Position numbers and translations under genes: made by a program | The notes under the pieces: generated by a model | Seen by the model: the letters and a program-made list of their open reading frames with translations, nothing else | Told to the model about the DNA's origin: nothing | The model's database searches: none | In this document: piece after piece, positions 35,100 to 47,930 of the stretch | Layout of the letters: every line of letters begins with the position of its first letter | Position numbering within the stretch: the stretch's first letter is position 1 | Assembly (NCBI GenBank): GCA_037974665.1 | Contig: CM075770.1 | Span: forward strand, 9,746,501-9,810,500 | DNA from: Ehretia macrophylla | Taxonomy: Eukaryota; Streptophyta; Magnoliopsida; Boraginales; Ehretiaceae | Length of the DNA stretch: 64,000 bases | Reading direction: 5' to 3'

Positions 35100-37663
35100 A
35101 GTTATAGCACTCCAACACATAAGTGGTGTGTTCTGATTATATAGTTGGACTTTATGTTCAATGTGCATTATGTAACTTTTGTTATGATGTTTGAGTTTCT
35201 TGTATGTAATGTAATTTAAATAACTTCATCATTGTAAAAGTATGCTATTTCTCATATTCTGAAGGTAGAAGAGGATAATATGTGCTGTGATTATTCCAAA
35301 TTTGAAAAAGTGTGGTTGCTAACAGTAGGTGGAGGTTACAGTCACTATATTCCTGTTTGCTTTTGGTGTGTTTTAGAATCAATCTGCTTTTTGCAATGAG
35401 GTCAAGTACATTCTGATGGCATCTTGCAAAAGATTCTACCTATCAGTGGAATGGTTAAATAAGAGCATATTATACTCAGAAATTCTAAGTTCACTTTGAA
35501 CTCCATTAAAAATAAAAAAGTCTTTGCAATAGATTTTTGGAAAATTTTCATTCAAACTCAGCGAGCACTAAGATCTCTGTTTTCCTAGTTTCAAGAAGCT
35601 TTTGGAATGTTAAAAATCATCCACTCATGCATTGTTTCGAAGAAACAGTATTCTCTGGTGAATAGTGAAGATACTATGGCTTGTAAAGCGACATTTATGA
35701 CCCTAATTTGTTTGTCTACCTTGAGCAAACATGAGGATTTGTCCTAAAATTAATTAACGATTCACGTAACTGGTTTTATATGAAATAGTCTAATTTTTAT
35801 ATGATAATTTTGAAATTTATGATATATTTATGTGGAACAATTGTATTATTTATCACTCCTAAAAGCTTTGGATACAAGAGCCTGGATAAAGGCTCAGTTT
35901 GAGATATCATGTTCAAATATTAGGGAGTTCATATATGATGGCATTATAATCTATTATTTATCAATGTGGGAAAATTGCATTATCTAATAATCTCTAATTG
36001 TTCTGAACTCTTTAGAAATCCTGATTTATTCCCTATCCATTACACCTTGTCATTCAGTAATTTTTCGATTTGTGATTTTGGTTTTCCATTTCTGTAAATC
36101 AAATGATAAACTTACATTCGATAATGTTGAATATTCGACACTTACATAAATAGATTCCATATATTTAAAGTTTACTCTTTTCTTTCTAAATCGGACATCC
36201 GATTTGGCGGATGCAAATTTTTTCAATAAATCAATACTTCTGACAAAAGAAAGTTTCTGTAAATCAATAGACAACGAGTTCATTTCTTTGATTGGTTGGG
36301 AGAGGGAAGCCATCGAAGCAACAACACTTGGTTCATGATATAATATCATATAATTAACTTCATTTTCTTCATGCCATCAAGATTTCCACCACAATTATAA
36401 AGTCAATCAAGATTATAGTTTTTGAATTACGTGAAAATTAAGTTGGCGAAATTCGATTATCTAATTATTCGACATAATTCGATTATTAATATATCAAGAT
36501 TATACTGAATCGTAATCTAAAATGTTATAATCAAAGGTTCAACTTCACATCATCCTTCGGCAAAACCTTAAGCCACTTGTCCAACTTTGCTTGAGATTAA
36601 TTATCAAACGTATTGGACTTTAATACATGCTTAAAACTGAGCTTCCAACACTTGAAAAGAAATATTAAAAAAAATTTCCTTGCTTATTCTAACTATTCTC
36701 TTTTCCAAATTCTTAGGTTTCGGAATTTTTATGACTGTTTCTTTAAAGTAATTGTCTCTTCAGCCTTCGAGAAAGGAGTGACCCTTTTTCAGAGAAAATC
36801 CTAATATCGAATGTAACAATTTAGGTTTAATTACTAATTTGTTAATATATTAAATTTTGATTAGTTAGTTAAAAATGCTTAAATTCATCCTAACCGTGAT
36901 AAAGAATGTATATCAAGATAAATTAGATACTTATTTTTTTTAAATTCAAATGGTGGTCTAAACTAATTTTAGGTAGAGTACAAGAAATCTCGAGATTGAT
37001 TCTTGAAATATACAATATTTTCTAAAAAGTAATATAAAATTAAACACGTATTATTTACATAACCAATGTGGAATGAAATACTGTTATACCAAGTGTCACA
37101 ACTTTCCAAAATATAACTGAGAGAATGATTTCAAAATAGAATATAAGAGGATCATTCCACAAATGTTATTTCATAATGAACATCCATACATTACAACTGA
37201 AATGAGGATAACATAAATTGTAAGTTTTACCACCAGGCCTTTGCTGTAGTAATATATTTCTCGTTATAAAAGTAAAAAATTGTAAGATCCATTATCGTAA
37301 ATAATTTTTTAAATATATATATTATACGATTTAAACTTTTATTGAATTAAAAAAAAAAAAAGCTTTTAACGTTTGTAGAGTTGACGAAGTGTACTAAAAT
37401 TTAATCCCAAAATTTAGTATTCCTATATAATTGACCACAAAAAACAAAAGACATTAGAAATGAACAACCACGTGGGGAGGTGACGCATTCTGTCTCCTCG
37501 TGATCGAGACAACGTGCGTAAAAAAACAAGCCCACTATGAAAATGAAAATATTCAACTTTATTTGGACCCACTGATGTCGACGTGCAAATACATACGCGC
37601 CAACTATTGTTTTACTTGGTCGTAATTGTATGAAGAGACTGAAGAGGATCCTACTAAAGATAT
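35100..37663. other. Intergenic
   Basis: A 2.5-kb AT-rich spacer. A 99-codon minus-strand frame at 36050-36349 has no recognisable domain and no gene-like context. I saw no clear element ends. Confidence 0.5.
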
Positions 37664-37986
37664 CTTTATCAAAGGTTCTTAAAATGTAAAATTTATTAAA
37701 TTTAAATTTTTTTAGAGATTTAGTTTTTAAAAAATATTATTAATAATTTAAATATATGTGAGATTTATTATATTTTATAATTTTTGAGATAAAATAGAAA
37801 TTTATTTTATATTTAAAGTGTTAAATTTAGTACTTCAAATATAATTTAGAGATTTATTTTATCTTAAAAGTTATAAAAAGTAGTAAATTTTATATATATT
37901 TAAATTATTAATAATATTTTTTAAAAACTGAATCTCTAAAAATTTTTAAATTATGTAAATTTTACATTTTAACAACTCTTGATAAG
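37664..37986. mobile_element. Long foldback MITE (arms ~150 bp)
   Basis: The left arm, starting CTTTATCAAAGGTTCTTAAAATG, is nearly the reverse complement of the right arm, ending CATTTTAACAACTCTTGATAAG. The pairing continues inward through AGAGATT..TTTAAAAAATATTATTAATAATTTAAATATAT. Transcription through it would give a long double-stranded hairpin. Very AT-rich and non-coding. Confidence 0.85.
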
Positions 37987-38199
37987 AATAACCTAATACA
38001 TGCATTGTTCTAAATATAAAATATGTGAGGCTCATAAAATACGATCTAATATAGATAATTTTGATTCACACCCTTTTAATTTTCTATAAATGAGGCTCAA
38101 ATCCCGTAAGTTTTAACAACTTTGAGTCAGCTTACTTCTATTAAACAACCGTTCAATTTTCTGTCTATAAAAAGGGTAAAATGGTCGTTTCACATTAGT

Positions 38200-40923
38200 A
38201 GCAAAAAAAAAAAAAAAAACACAGTCTGCAAATCTTCTTTTACCTTCTTCCTTCACTTCTCTCAAATCTCACGTATCTTCATATCTCTCTCTCTCTCTCC
38301 AACTCTTCTTTTACTTTTTTTTTTTTTTGGGTCAGAACTCTTCAACTCTCCATCTCTCAAACTTTGCATATCGTTTATTTCAAAAGCAAAAAACAGGTAA
38401 GAACTCATTCATGCCCTAATTTCATACGATTTACTACCCCATATACTTGTTGAACATGTTTACTTAGGTATTTTTATTTTTATTTTTGATTTTATCCATA
38501 TTTTGTTTGATTGAGCCACTTTATTTTATTTTTTGTTCTGATTGTGTATTAATTCAGTGTTTTTCTCTGAAAAAAATTACTAGATTTTAGGCCGTGATGA
38601 TTTCTACTTTTTAATTAGTTTTTTGAGTAAATGAAGAGGACATTGAGACTAAAACCCGTATCTTGACGGGACACCCCAGATGGCAAGTGGGGCAGAACTT
38701 GTATGGGTTTCTCTCCCACATGCAACTGGTGCTTATTTTGCAGCCTTGGTGGTGTTGACATTCTCATGCCTAATTTAGTTAAATAGATATGAGTCTCATC
38801 GAATTACAGCCATGGTGGTGTTGATTCTATTTTCCTCCCATGAGTTTCTTTCAGCCTAATTACAGACCCATGCTAGTTATAGATCAAGAATATATATTTT
38901 TCCATTTTTTTGTTATGCACCCTACATATTTCAATTTTATTTTTTGGGATAAAGTGATGAACTGATTTCGGGACATGTAAAAGAGTTATGGTTTGTTATT
39001 TAAACCTTTATTTTAATGATATGTGGACGGCAGTAATGATATGTGTAGTGTCGTAGATGTATACCAAAATTTTTATAATTTAGTCGTTATATTTTGCTTC
39101 TAGTATCTTCTGATCACGTTTTCTATTTTTTTCTTTTTTTCAGAACTTATTCATGGTATCTATTTGCAGAACTGGATGTTAGGAGATGTTGAATTGTACT
39201 TACTTATGGGGTGTAATTAGCTTTTTGAAGATACATGTATTTTTTGTAGATTGGTTTGATGTGTTTTAATAAACAGTTGCAACATTGGCTTTTACTTGTA
39301 TAGTTTTGGATTGTTGATGATGATGAAAGTTTATGTAGTTCACTTTTTGGTTAAAGACGGATACAATTTTATGGAGTTGTAATGACTAAATTTCACATTT
39401 ACCTTCTTATTCAATTTTTTTTATTAACTTATACTAGAGCAACACATTTCTATCTTTGCTTGTAGCGACAAGAGGATTAAGAATTTCTACTTCTCTTACA
39501 TAATGACAAAGAACAAAAGAGAACTTACATGTTTGGGACTGGCTGAAACTTTGTTATTGAAAGCATGATTTATAATATTATGTGTTCTCTTGACCATTTT
39601 GTATAAAATTATAAAGGGCATAAATTGGCACCAAAAAAAAAAAAAGGTTGAAGTACTTAGAAAATGTTTGACCCAAAAAAAAAAAGAAAAATCAAGTATT
39701 AGGATAGAATTCCTGCCACTTTTTGCTCACATGCAAATTTAGTTACTTTGGAAAAATAAGGACAAAATTGCCTTTTACAAAAATAAGAACAAAATTGTCT
39801 TTTAACAACATTCAAACAGAAAAGTGGATGCTTTATTAACAGAAGGGGTCCGAGTCATAGTTTTCAAAAAGTAAGGGGTTTGAGTCACATTTATTAAAAG
39901 TGCAAGGGGTCTCATTCAAAATTACCCGATCTAATATATATCTTTATCTTTCTTATATCTCTATTTTTACATAAAAGAATATGCAAGGGCAAAGTTGTCA
40001 AGACATGTATATTTGTAGGTCGTCAATGCATTAAAGGTATTGTACTATGTGTTAAGAGTTTTGTACTATTTGTATTTTATGACCATAATATCCGTGGACA
40101 AAGTTGTCAAGACAAACACGTTTGTAGGTGGTCTAATGCATTAAAGATATTGTATTATGTGATAATAACTTTGTACCTTTCTTTTTATGACTATAATGCC
40201 CTTCTTCTAATTGATTTTTGTGAGGGGAATCTGACATCATTCCACTAATTTCACACTTCTCTCTCTACACACGTTTTCTCTCTTTTGCAGACATAGAGAC
40301 CAACATTTCTCTCTCTCATCAGGTCAGTGAATACTTCTCTTTCTTCTTTTTTTTTTTTTTCCCTTTTTCTCTCATCAGAGTAGCTTTGTGGATGTGTTGT
40401 GGGTTGCCTCTGTGTGCGTTCTCTGTGTGGGTGTGTGCCGTGGTGGTGTGTGGGTATGTGTCTGTATGTGTGGGTGGTAGTGGTAGAAGGATGTGTGTGT
40501 GACCTGTAGTTTAGGCTTTATTCTTGTTTTGTTTCATGTATGCATTTTTTTTTTCAGAGTCTCTTAGGTTGTGGATGCAAGATTTGTTTTTTATATAAGA
40601 AAAATTGTCTTTTTTTTTTTTTGATCTTTATTCTTGTTTTGTTAACATTAAAAAAACAATATAGTGACAACAAAACCAACCTAACTGTTTTCCTTATTAC
40701 TCTGTATTTTCCCCCTTTTTTTAAGAGTTTTTAACATATTTGGTTAGGAAAAATATTATTAAAAAGTTGAAATTTATTTATTTTTGTTTAGAGTGCTTGA
40801 CGTTTTCGTGATTGGTTTTATAGGTTTGGTGGGATGTTATTGTGAGTTTCTGTAAAAAGATTGAATTTTTTTGGTGGGTTTGAAGATTTGGGATTAGGCT
40901 TTTAATTATTGAATAGAAAAAGA
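38200..40923 (+). other. Probable 5' leader exons and introns of the 58-residue protein gene
   Basis: A C/T-rich leader begins near 38220 and ends at a strong donor AACAG|GTAAGAAC (38396/38397). A short exon candidate lies at about 40291-40320 (TTTTGCAG|ACATAG...CATCAG|GTCAGTG), and another acceptor TTTTTTTTCAG|AGTCTC is near 40557. This resembles a plant gene with introns in its leader. Between them is AT-rich intron-like sequence including a 109-bp tandem duplication. Inferred from splice signals only. Confidence 0.45.
39988..40205. repeat. ~109-bp diverged tandem duplication
   Basis: Two adjacent copies (from about 39988 and 40097) share CAAAGTTGTCAAGACA, TTTGTAGGT, AATGCATTAAAG and TATTGTA.TATGTG. 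Confidence 0.8.
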
Positions 40924-41100
40924 ATGGGGAAGGATGATAGTATGCTGCTTCCAACTGTAGGACCGCCAATAAAGCGGCGATTTGAGTTGACTCAGCCGTT
41001 GGGAAATTTCACCATTGACCTTGTTCAACCTCCACTTATGGAGCCTCCTAAGAGGGACAAGAGGGGAAGAACTGTTTCTCCTCGATGGGTCACTGATTAG
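40924..41100 (+). CDS. Small 58-residue protein, unknown function
   Basis: ATG at 40924, stop TAG at 41098-41100. The protein starts MGKDDSMLLPTVGPPIKRR, has a central ELTQPLGNFTIDLVQPPL and a basic, Pro-rich C-terminal part (MEPPKRDKRGRTVSPRWVTD). It has no signal peptide, membrane segment or cysteines, and is rich in Pro, Arg and Lys, suggesting a disordered soluble protein. I do not recognise the family. Reasons to think it real: GC content and codon use rise sharply against surrounding AT-rich sequence, the translation is not low-complexity, and it follows a leader with good splice signals. It could also be the first coding exon of a longer gene, but the frame ends in TAG and the next recognisable signals belong to the following transcription unit. 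Confidence 0.55.
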   Translation: MGKDDSMLLPTVGPPIKRRFELTQPLGNFTIDLVQPPLMEPPKRDKRGRTVSPRWVTD

Positions 41101-41209
41101 TTAATTATTATTTCTCAACTTCCGCCTCCATGTAAACCAAAAAAACAAACGAAAAGCAAATCTGAACCGTTAATGAAAGAACTGGAGTCATCATCTTCTT
41201 TATTAGACA

Positions 41210-43260
41210 AAAGAAACCTTTTCCCTCACATTTTTATTTGTTTTCTTCACCTTTCCTCACCAGTTCTCTAACACAGACATCAAAGTGTCTCTCATTGCTT
41301 CAGCTCGGTAAGTACTTTTCTTCTATTTTTTTTTTTTTTTCCTCATCTTGGATTCTATGACTTTTTAACTGGGTTTATAGGAATCTTTTAATGGAGTCTT
41401 GTTTTTGGTCAAACCCTTTAATGGAGTTGAAAGAGAAATCATTTGAGATTACCCTATTTATATAGAGTTAATTGGTGTTGATTGTATGTCGATTTAGAAT
41501 AAAAGGGCGTGTAATTGATGAGTATGATAGTGATATAAAAGAGTGATAAAAGTGAATTTAGTGTGAAAAGCTTTGATTTGAATGGGTTTATGATTTGAAA
41601 AGCATCATAGTGGACTTCCCAGATTGTAATCGAAATACTTTATTTTTTTTTTCTTCCCCCCCCCCCTTCTTGCATTCTTTGAAGAGACAAGAGTGTTGGG
41701 CACTATGCGTGATGATTTAGTTGGCTAAGAGTTACTTTGTGTACCGCGGGAAATAATTGGTGTTGGGGAAGGTGATTAAAAAAAAGAAGGAAAAGAATTA
41801 TGTTCTGGATGTCTTGGTTATGGTAAAAGGTTGTGGGAGATGCTTTGGTGTTTAATTTTGTTTTTTGGATTCTTTCCGAGTAACTAAACAGTTACTACTA
41901 AGCAGTTCAAGAGTAGAGATACTAAGAATGTACGCAACATGAGATTGTGACCATTAGATGGGAAACATGATTTGTTATGTAAAATAAAGAGGTAAATCCA
42001 AGTTCCAAGATGTTAGGAACTTCAAAACTTAATTTGGATAGTCTACTGGTGAGCTAATTATATGAGTGTTAATTCCTATATTTCAGCTTTGGGTTGGGTG
42101 GTATTGGTTTAGAGCAAGTTTATCTCTTGGAAGGATATTGTTGATGTTGATGATGCCACTGGGGTCAATTATACCACAATGAGAATTAAGCAATATTTTC
42201 AGCAGTATATGAATTCTGGTATTCTTCTGTATATTTTGTTTGTATACATGCTTCTGAATGATGTGTTTTATTCTTGTTCATGAGTTCAGCGGATATCGTC
42301 TGTCATATTTAGGGACTTGAGTTTGTATTAAATCTGATAAATTAAAGATCCTCAATTTTACTTATTCGTGTTTTAACCTCTCTTGCTTATTTGCATCCTC
42401 AATATTGCAGATACGTTGGCAATTGAGGTACTCAAAGATTGAACATAAGTAATTATACTGTGTTTAGCTCTAGAGTTTGTTCATCACAAGACAAACAGGG
42501 TAACTATTTTGGTACAAAAGCTATATTTCGTTCATCATGTTTAAATTTACATTTCCATTCATTTGTATGTTTTGGATTGCCATGTCTATGATGTGTATTC
42601 TTCTTTTCCTATATCTTTCTTCTCATTATCTATTATTGTTTCTAAAAAGTTTCAATTTTGTCCCTATTATTTTTCTAAAGTTTGAAATTCGTCCCTATTA
42701 TTCAAAATTTATCTATCTTTGTTATTCGCGACTCTCTTATATTGCTAGAAGAGTTTGTTTGCTTTATATCAGTGTTGATATAAATATTATTATCTCGTTT
42801 AATATAATGTTGTTTTCAAAGATGTTACCTGTTCTTATGACCTCCTTATAATTCATAGTTTTCTAACTTTCTTGAAAGGATAACCACAATGAACAATGAA
42901 GAGAAAAATTTGACTTCCTCACGACCCAAGAGAAAACGTTATTCTGAATCATATTTGAAAGAAAACAACAGTAGAAAGGAAGGCTAAGATATCTTTGGTA
43001 AAAGGTTGGACGAAAATAAGATGCCATTAAAAAAAAAAAAAAAGACAAGAAGTATCTATAGATGATTTTGATCTCATGAGATGCATAATAAATTATAATT
43101 AACTCTTGCTTATACGCATTAATTTGTTGAGAATTTTAATATATTGATAATGTTTGTGTACAAATAGCGTCTTTCGATTATTAATTAGCAAATTTGAAAT
43201 GAACATTCTCGTCGTTATTTATTGAAATTAGATGGTTTTTGGCATTTCAGGAGACTTGAA
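41210..43260 (+). other. Probable leader exon and first intron of the membrane-protein gene
   Basis: A C/T-rich leader (about 41215-41307) ends at a strong donor CAGCTCG|GTAAGTAC (41307/41308). The nearest well-supported acceptor is GGCATTTCAG at 43241-43250, ten bases before the ATG at 43261. The ~1.9-kb span between has no coding frame; a possible extra exon ends near 42427. 42530-43052 is present a second time at 55647-56150. Inferred from splice signals only. Confidence 0.45.
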
Positions 43261-45483
43261 ATGCGTTCGCCATGCTTATGCAGCTGCTTTTGTTTCCTGT
43301 CCATCGTAATTGTCGTTGGTGACCTTGCATCCAGTGATGGAAACATGTTAGTATTCTTAATGCTTATATATGCAAGTGGTAAAGGGTAGTTTGTTGCATA
43401 AAGTTCGGGTTTGGGAAGGGTTGAACCATTGCACGTAGCGTTACCTTGTATTTTACAAGAGGCTGTTTCCACGACTCGATCCTATGAACTTTTGATCACA
43501 TGTGATAACTTTACTATTTCGCTAAGGTCCTTATTGAAGGAATAGAAAAAAAAAAAATCATTTTGTTTGTGGATTTGGTTAATAGGATGAATAGGATGTT
43601 TATAATGAAAGATGAAGCCAATCAGGTTATAAAATAAAATAAAAGAATGTCTACTTTTCAAAAGAAAATAAAATAAAAGAATGTTGAGAGGTTTTTATGT
43701 GTCATCTATTATTCTTCTACATTTTTGGTGTTTATTTTAGAAAATTATGTCTATGTATTGTGAGATAATAAGAATATGTTGGGCGTGTTTGGTTGTGGAG
43801 ATCATTTTCTGAAAGTGAGTAGTGGTAGGGAGGATATATGTGATGTAGTTGTAACGGGCTAAATTGTTGGTCGAAATTGAACTTGGTTTTGAAAGATCGA
43901 GGAAGATTACAGTTTGATCTTGTCCATCTTAATGCAAAATTAGTGAGGCTAGGGTTGAATGGACGAAAAGAATAGTTTTGGGATGGTGAACAGGCTCTCA
44001 AATTTGCGTTCTCTTGGCACTTTGCAGTACCCTTGTACTTATTTTACGATTTTCTTACATTGCAATAATGTTTGAGAAAGTTTGACTGTTTGATGTCCTG
44101 TTCTTCCAGGAAGGAAATCAGGAACGTCTTTTTCTTTGTTTTTTCCTATTCCTTGTGAATTGCGTGTCCGCAAACAATGCAACTTTCAAGAATTTTTATA
44201 GAGTATACTGGTATGATTTTTCTTCATTTTATGAGCTAAAGTTGATGCAAGAAATGTTCACAGGCTTGACAAAAAAGTTTTGCATGTTGGGGAAGAGCTA
44301 CAGAAGGAAACACTGTCATTACGAATGGGCTCCTGCCTCTACCAATTGCATGGGCTAAAATCACATACGTGGTATGAAGTGAAGATATCATATCCTGCTT
44401 CTGTATGTATTTTGCATTTGTATCTTCTCGATTTTCCTTGGTTATTTTGTGAGAGAAACTTATGCCATTATCTACGAATCTATGACAGATACCTGCTTCT
44501 TTCTCCATACAACTAAAGAGAGGTAATTCAAATTTGGATCTGAATTGGGGAAGAAAGTTACTTAATACGGAAAAGTTAATTTTCAACACCGATAAGCTTG
44601 ACTTGCTTAATGACCAGGTTTGGTAAAATTCTTATAATAGATAAATATCCTCGTTGTTTCTGGAGAAGTGTTTAATTCTGGTGTCGTGTTCAGGGTGGTG
44701 GAATGTATGTCCTGGTGAGTGTGGAACCTGAGGGTGTAGTTGCTATTCCACAAGCAGAGGAGAGGGAATATGTGATATATAATATAGGTACTTGAGAGTT
44801 TCATTTTGTGTATAGTAGTGTAAATGCTATGCTTTTATGTATTTTGGCCGTTAATCATGTCATGAAATGTATGCATCTGATGGTAGTCTTCGAAGAGGTG
44901 AACAATAGGAATTCTCGATCTATTTCTGACATTTTTTTTTAATCTGTCTATCTAGATAGATAGATAGATTGATTGATCTATGGATAGATAGATAGATTGA
45001 TCCATAGATAGATTGATCTATTTCTGACATTTGATTCCCTAGCTGGTATTCTAATTAAGATTTCAGAATTAGAAATATTTGAGAGTAGAATTTGATCTAT
45101 TTAGTAAAGCTGCCGTCTCTGAATGGATTTTCTGTTCCTGTGAAGAAAAATTATTAAAGCTGAAATTCGTGAACTATTGGATACGTGATGCCTCTAGCAG
45201 ATGGTCATCCTATATTTTCTCTCCTTGGTCGTTGTTATCATTTATTTCTTCTGTATTGTATAAAATTGTGAATTTTGAAAGTCATCTTACAGTTTGTTTC
45301 TTTTCCATGACAGTTTGTGACGAATTATTTTTGGGCGTTCCCCAAGATGCTTGGTATGTCGTTGTCTTGGTAGTGATTTGCTTGGGATTCGCCTTACTTC
45401 TCCCTTCTTTTCTTCCACCATATCTTCTACCTAAGAATCAAGGGTCATGGATAGCCCATGAAGCTGTTTCTAAGGTTTCGTAG
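43261..45483 (+). CDS. 205-residue type I membrane protein of unknown function (intact copy)
   Basis: Five coding exons, 43261-43346, 44264-44402, 44489-44617, 44694-44787 and 45314-45483, all GT-AG with consistent phases, giving 205 residues. An N-terminal signal peptide (hydrophobic FCFLSIVIVVGDLAS) is followed by a polar, presumably lumenal or extracellular domain with landmarks HVGEELQKETLSL, HGLKSHTWYEVKISYPAS, FSIQLKRGNSNLDLNW and MYVLVSVEPEGVVAIP. One transmembrane helix (about AWYVVVLVVICLGFALLL) and a short tail ending EAVSKVS complete it. The layout predicts a type I single-pass protein of the secretory pathway. I recognise no named family. An inverted pseudogene copy lies at 56975-59113; the exon sequences agree closely, which independently supports this model. 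Confidence 0.82.
44946..45020. repeat. (GATA)n/(GATT)n microsatellite
   Basis: Runs of GATA and GATT with some GATC in the fourth intron of the membrane-protein gene. The same repeat, inverted, lies at about 57456-57515 in the duplicate. Confidence 0.9.
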
Positions 45484-45838
45484 TTGCATTCTACGCTGCT
45501 GTTCTCGTCGGCAGTTTGCTAATAACTTGCTGTCTTGGTTATGTCAACTTTGTAGTTTTAGATGGTTTTCTGAACGTGATAGTTTTATTTGTCTGCTAAT
45601 GATATGTAACTTAACCTGAAAGACCAGAAAAATTGAAGCATATTTGAGCTCTTGATTCATTTGGTTCTATGCGTTCTGCCTTTGTTTGTATTTTGGGTTA
45701 TAGTTTTTCTCCCTCTTTATTATTTTCTTGTAATCTTTTTGGCCATCAGGAGACCATGGCTGGTACAAGTGATCTCATAGGTGGAGATTGCTATTTTCCA
45801 TGTTATTTTCAAATAAATGTGTCGATTGGTAGCCAAAT

Positions 45839-46536
45839 AGGTTACTCCATCTACTAAAGTAATCTGTTCAACCTTTTTTTAAATCAAAAAATAAAAAATA
45901 AAAAATTTACATGTCATTCTCGTTTTTTGTCCCTTTCTCTCCACGCAAAATTACGTCCTATTTTTCACCTAAAATATGAGTAAACTCATTTTTCAGAACT
46001 AATGAATAAAAAAGCTGAACGCCTTTAGAAACAGATCATGTTTCTCTCAACAATATATTTTCTTAAATTTCTAGACTATTTTCTTTTAGTCATGTCTCTC
46101 TCAACGATAATTTTATATGCTTATCTACTATAACACTCAAAAAATAAAAAATAAAAAATTTACATGTCATTCTTGTTCTTGATTTAAAAGACGACATAAA
46201 TATAACACTCAATATTTAGATCCTTCATTTAATTAAACACGAGGTATCAGTTATTGAAACGATAAAAGATTATTTATTTACTCTGAATTAGAAAGGATAA
46301 AAAAAATCCCTTAATATTAACCCGAGTGACATATTTATCCCTAGCCGGAGAGCTCTAAATGTTCTTTTTTATTATTATTTATTTATTAAGGTAGTTTTAA
46401 GACATTTTAATCACATAAAATATTATACACGAGAATGGATGAAATTGTATCAAAAGAATGGAATAAATACTAAATAAAAAGAAAAAACAAATCATATAAT
46501 ATTTTGAACCGATTACTTCAGTAGATGGAGTAACCT
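45839..46536. mobile_element. TIR element (~700 bp) at the end of the duplicated segment
   Basis: The left end AGGTTACTCCATCTACTAAAGTAATC and the right end, reverse-complemented, AGGTTACTCCATCTACTGAAGTAATC match except at one position. Inside, a segment AAAAAATAAAAAATAAAAAA followed by TTTACATGTCATTCT occurs twice (about 45885 and 46139). TA flanks both ends if the TIR starts at GGTTACTCC. Non-coding. Superfamily undetermined. Confidence 0.75.
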
Positions 46537-46559
46537 ATCTGGCTCCTCTCTTGTCTTGC

Positions 46560-47786
46560 TGTTGGGTGTATTATTTATATAGTATTTCAACACATTTTCA
46601 CTTAAACTTTGTTAGTTTTTGAGTAATTTATGAGCAATTTGATTGGTTTTGTCTTTGATTTGCATTGTAGGTAATTTCCAAGAGACAATCTGAGTTTTGA
46701 GGCAAAGATTGAAGAGAAATTACAAAGGGCAAGCTTTTATGCAACTGTGAAGAAATTGAAGAACAAATAGAGTAGCGCAGTCATAGCGCAGTTGCGCAGC
46801 ATAGCAGGAATTTTAAGGGCAATTTTGTAAAAAGCGCGAAAAGAATAAACCTTATGTTAAAAAAAAAGACATCAGATGTTAGAAAAAGGAGCTTTTGGAG
46901 GCAGCCATCAAGGGGGGAGAAAAGCAAAAGTTTGAACAGCAAAAAACGCAAGAAAACACAAGATTGATGAGGAAGGACAGATCAGAGACAAGATTAGCTA
47001 CGACTTTCTTGAGATTTCTAGTTTTTTCTCTCTCTCTCATCATGAACTTTAATATATTTTAGATTTCATTTACATTTATTATGAGTTGTTAGATTACTTT
47101 TCTAGGGCTACGATGTAGTTAGATTTTGATTACTCGAATTATGTTGAATTGATTAGTTGATTGATTATTCTATTTTTATGCTGAATATTTCTCACTATAC
47201 TTAATGCTTGTGATTATCTGGCCAATAATTGCTTGTTTTGTGGTTTAGTTTGAGACTGAGAAGTAATAACTAAACTAGACCATGTGTGGAGTATCATTAA
47301 ATTGTCATAAGCTAGAGATAGTTATGAGATCTAGTGCAACGTTTAAATTTCTAGGGCTTAATGCATTCCATAAGTTCATAGTTATCACAGAGATGTAGGT
47401 AGCTTGCTTATTGGGATAGGTTATTGATGCTTGAGAAAGATTAATATCTACCTTAGTGAAATTGTTGGCAGCATAAGGAATAGTCGTCGATTGGAATTAA
47501 TCAGCAGATTCGAGTAGAATAAATCTTGGTGAAATCGTAATCCCTAGAACTCTCCAATTATTGAATCAAATTTTCCATCAAATTCGCAATTGTTTAGTTG
47601 TTATTTTCGTTAGTTTTGTTATCTCTTTAGTTTTTAATTACAAATTCTCAAGTTTTGGTCATCTGAATAAAATTAAAGTTAAACCAATTTCGGTAGTTAA
47701 TAATCTCAGTCCTCGTGGGAACGATCTTTATTAATCATTTTATTACTTGTTGCGACACGTGCACTTGCGTTAAAAATCACACAACA
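46560..47786 (+). repeat. 5' LTR of the Athila-type element
   Basis: Starts TGTTGGGTGTATTATTTATATAG and ends TCACACAACA. It contains GCGC-rich TAGCGCAGTCATAGCGCAG near 46771. The matching 3' LTR has the same length. Confidence 0.95.
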
Positions 47787-47792
47787 AGTTTT

Positions 47793-47810
47793 TGGCACCG
47801 TTGCCGGGGA
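47793..47810 (+). other. Primer binding site (tRNA-Asp type)
   Basis: TGGCACCGTTGCCGGGGA, six bases after the LTR, is one mismatch from the complement of the plant tRNA-Asp 3' end (TGGCGCCGTTGCCGGGGA) used by Athila/Tat elements. Confidence 0.85.
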
Positions 47811-47930
47811 TTGTGTCAATTATTAATATCGATACCAAATAGCTTTAATTTTACTTTGGATTTTATTTTATTCTGTCTTTGTTCTCTTATTTTTGTTACT
47901 TACGTTTTAGGAACATAGTGTTTTAAGTGC

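Noticed and set aside
36050-36349. 99-codon minus-strand open frame
   Set aside because: No known domain, no start context, AT-rich surroundings and no splice partners. Length is within chance for this composition.
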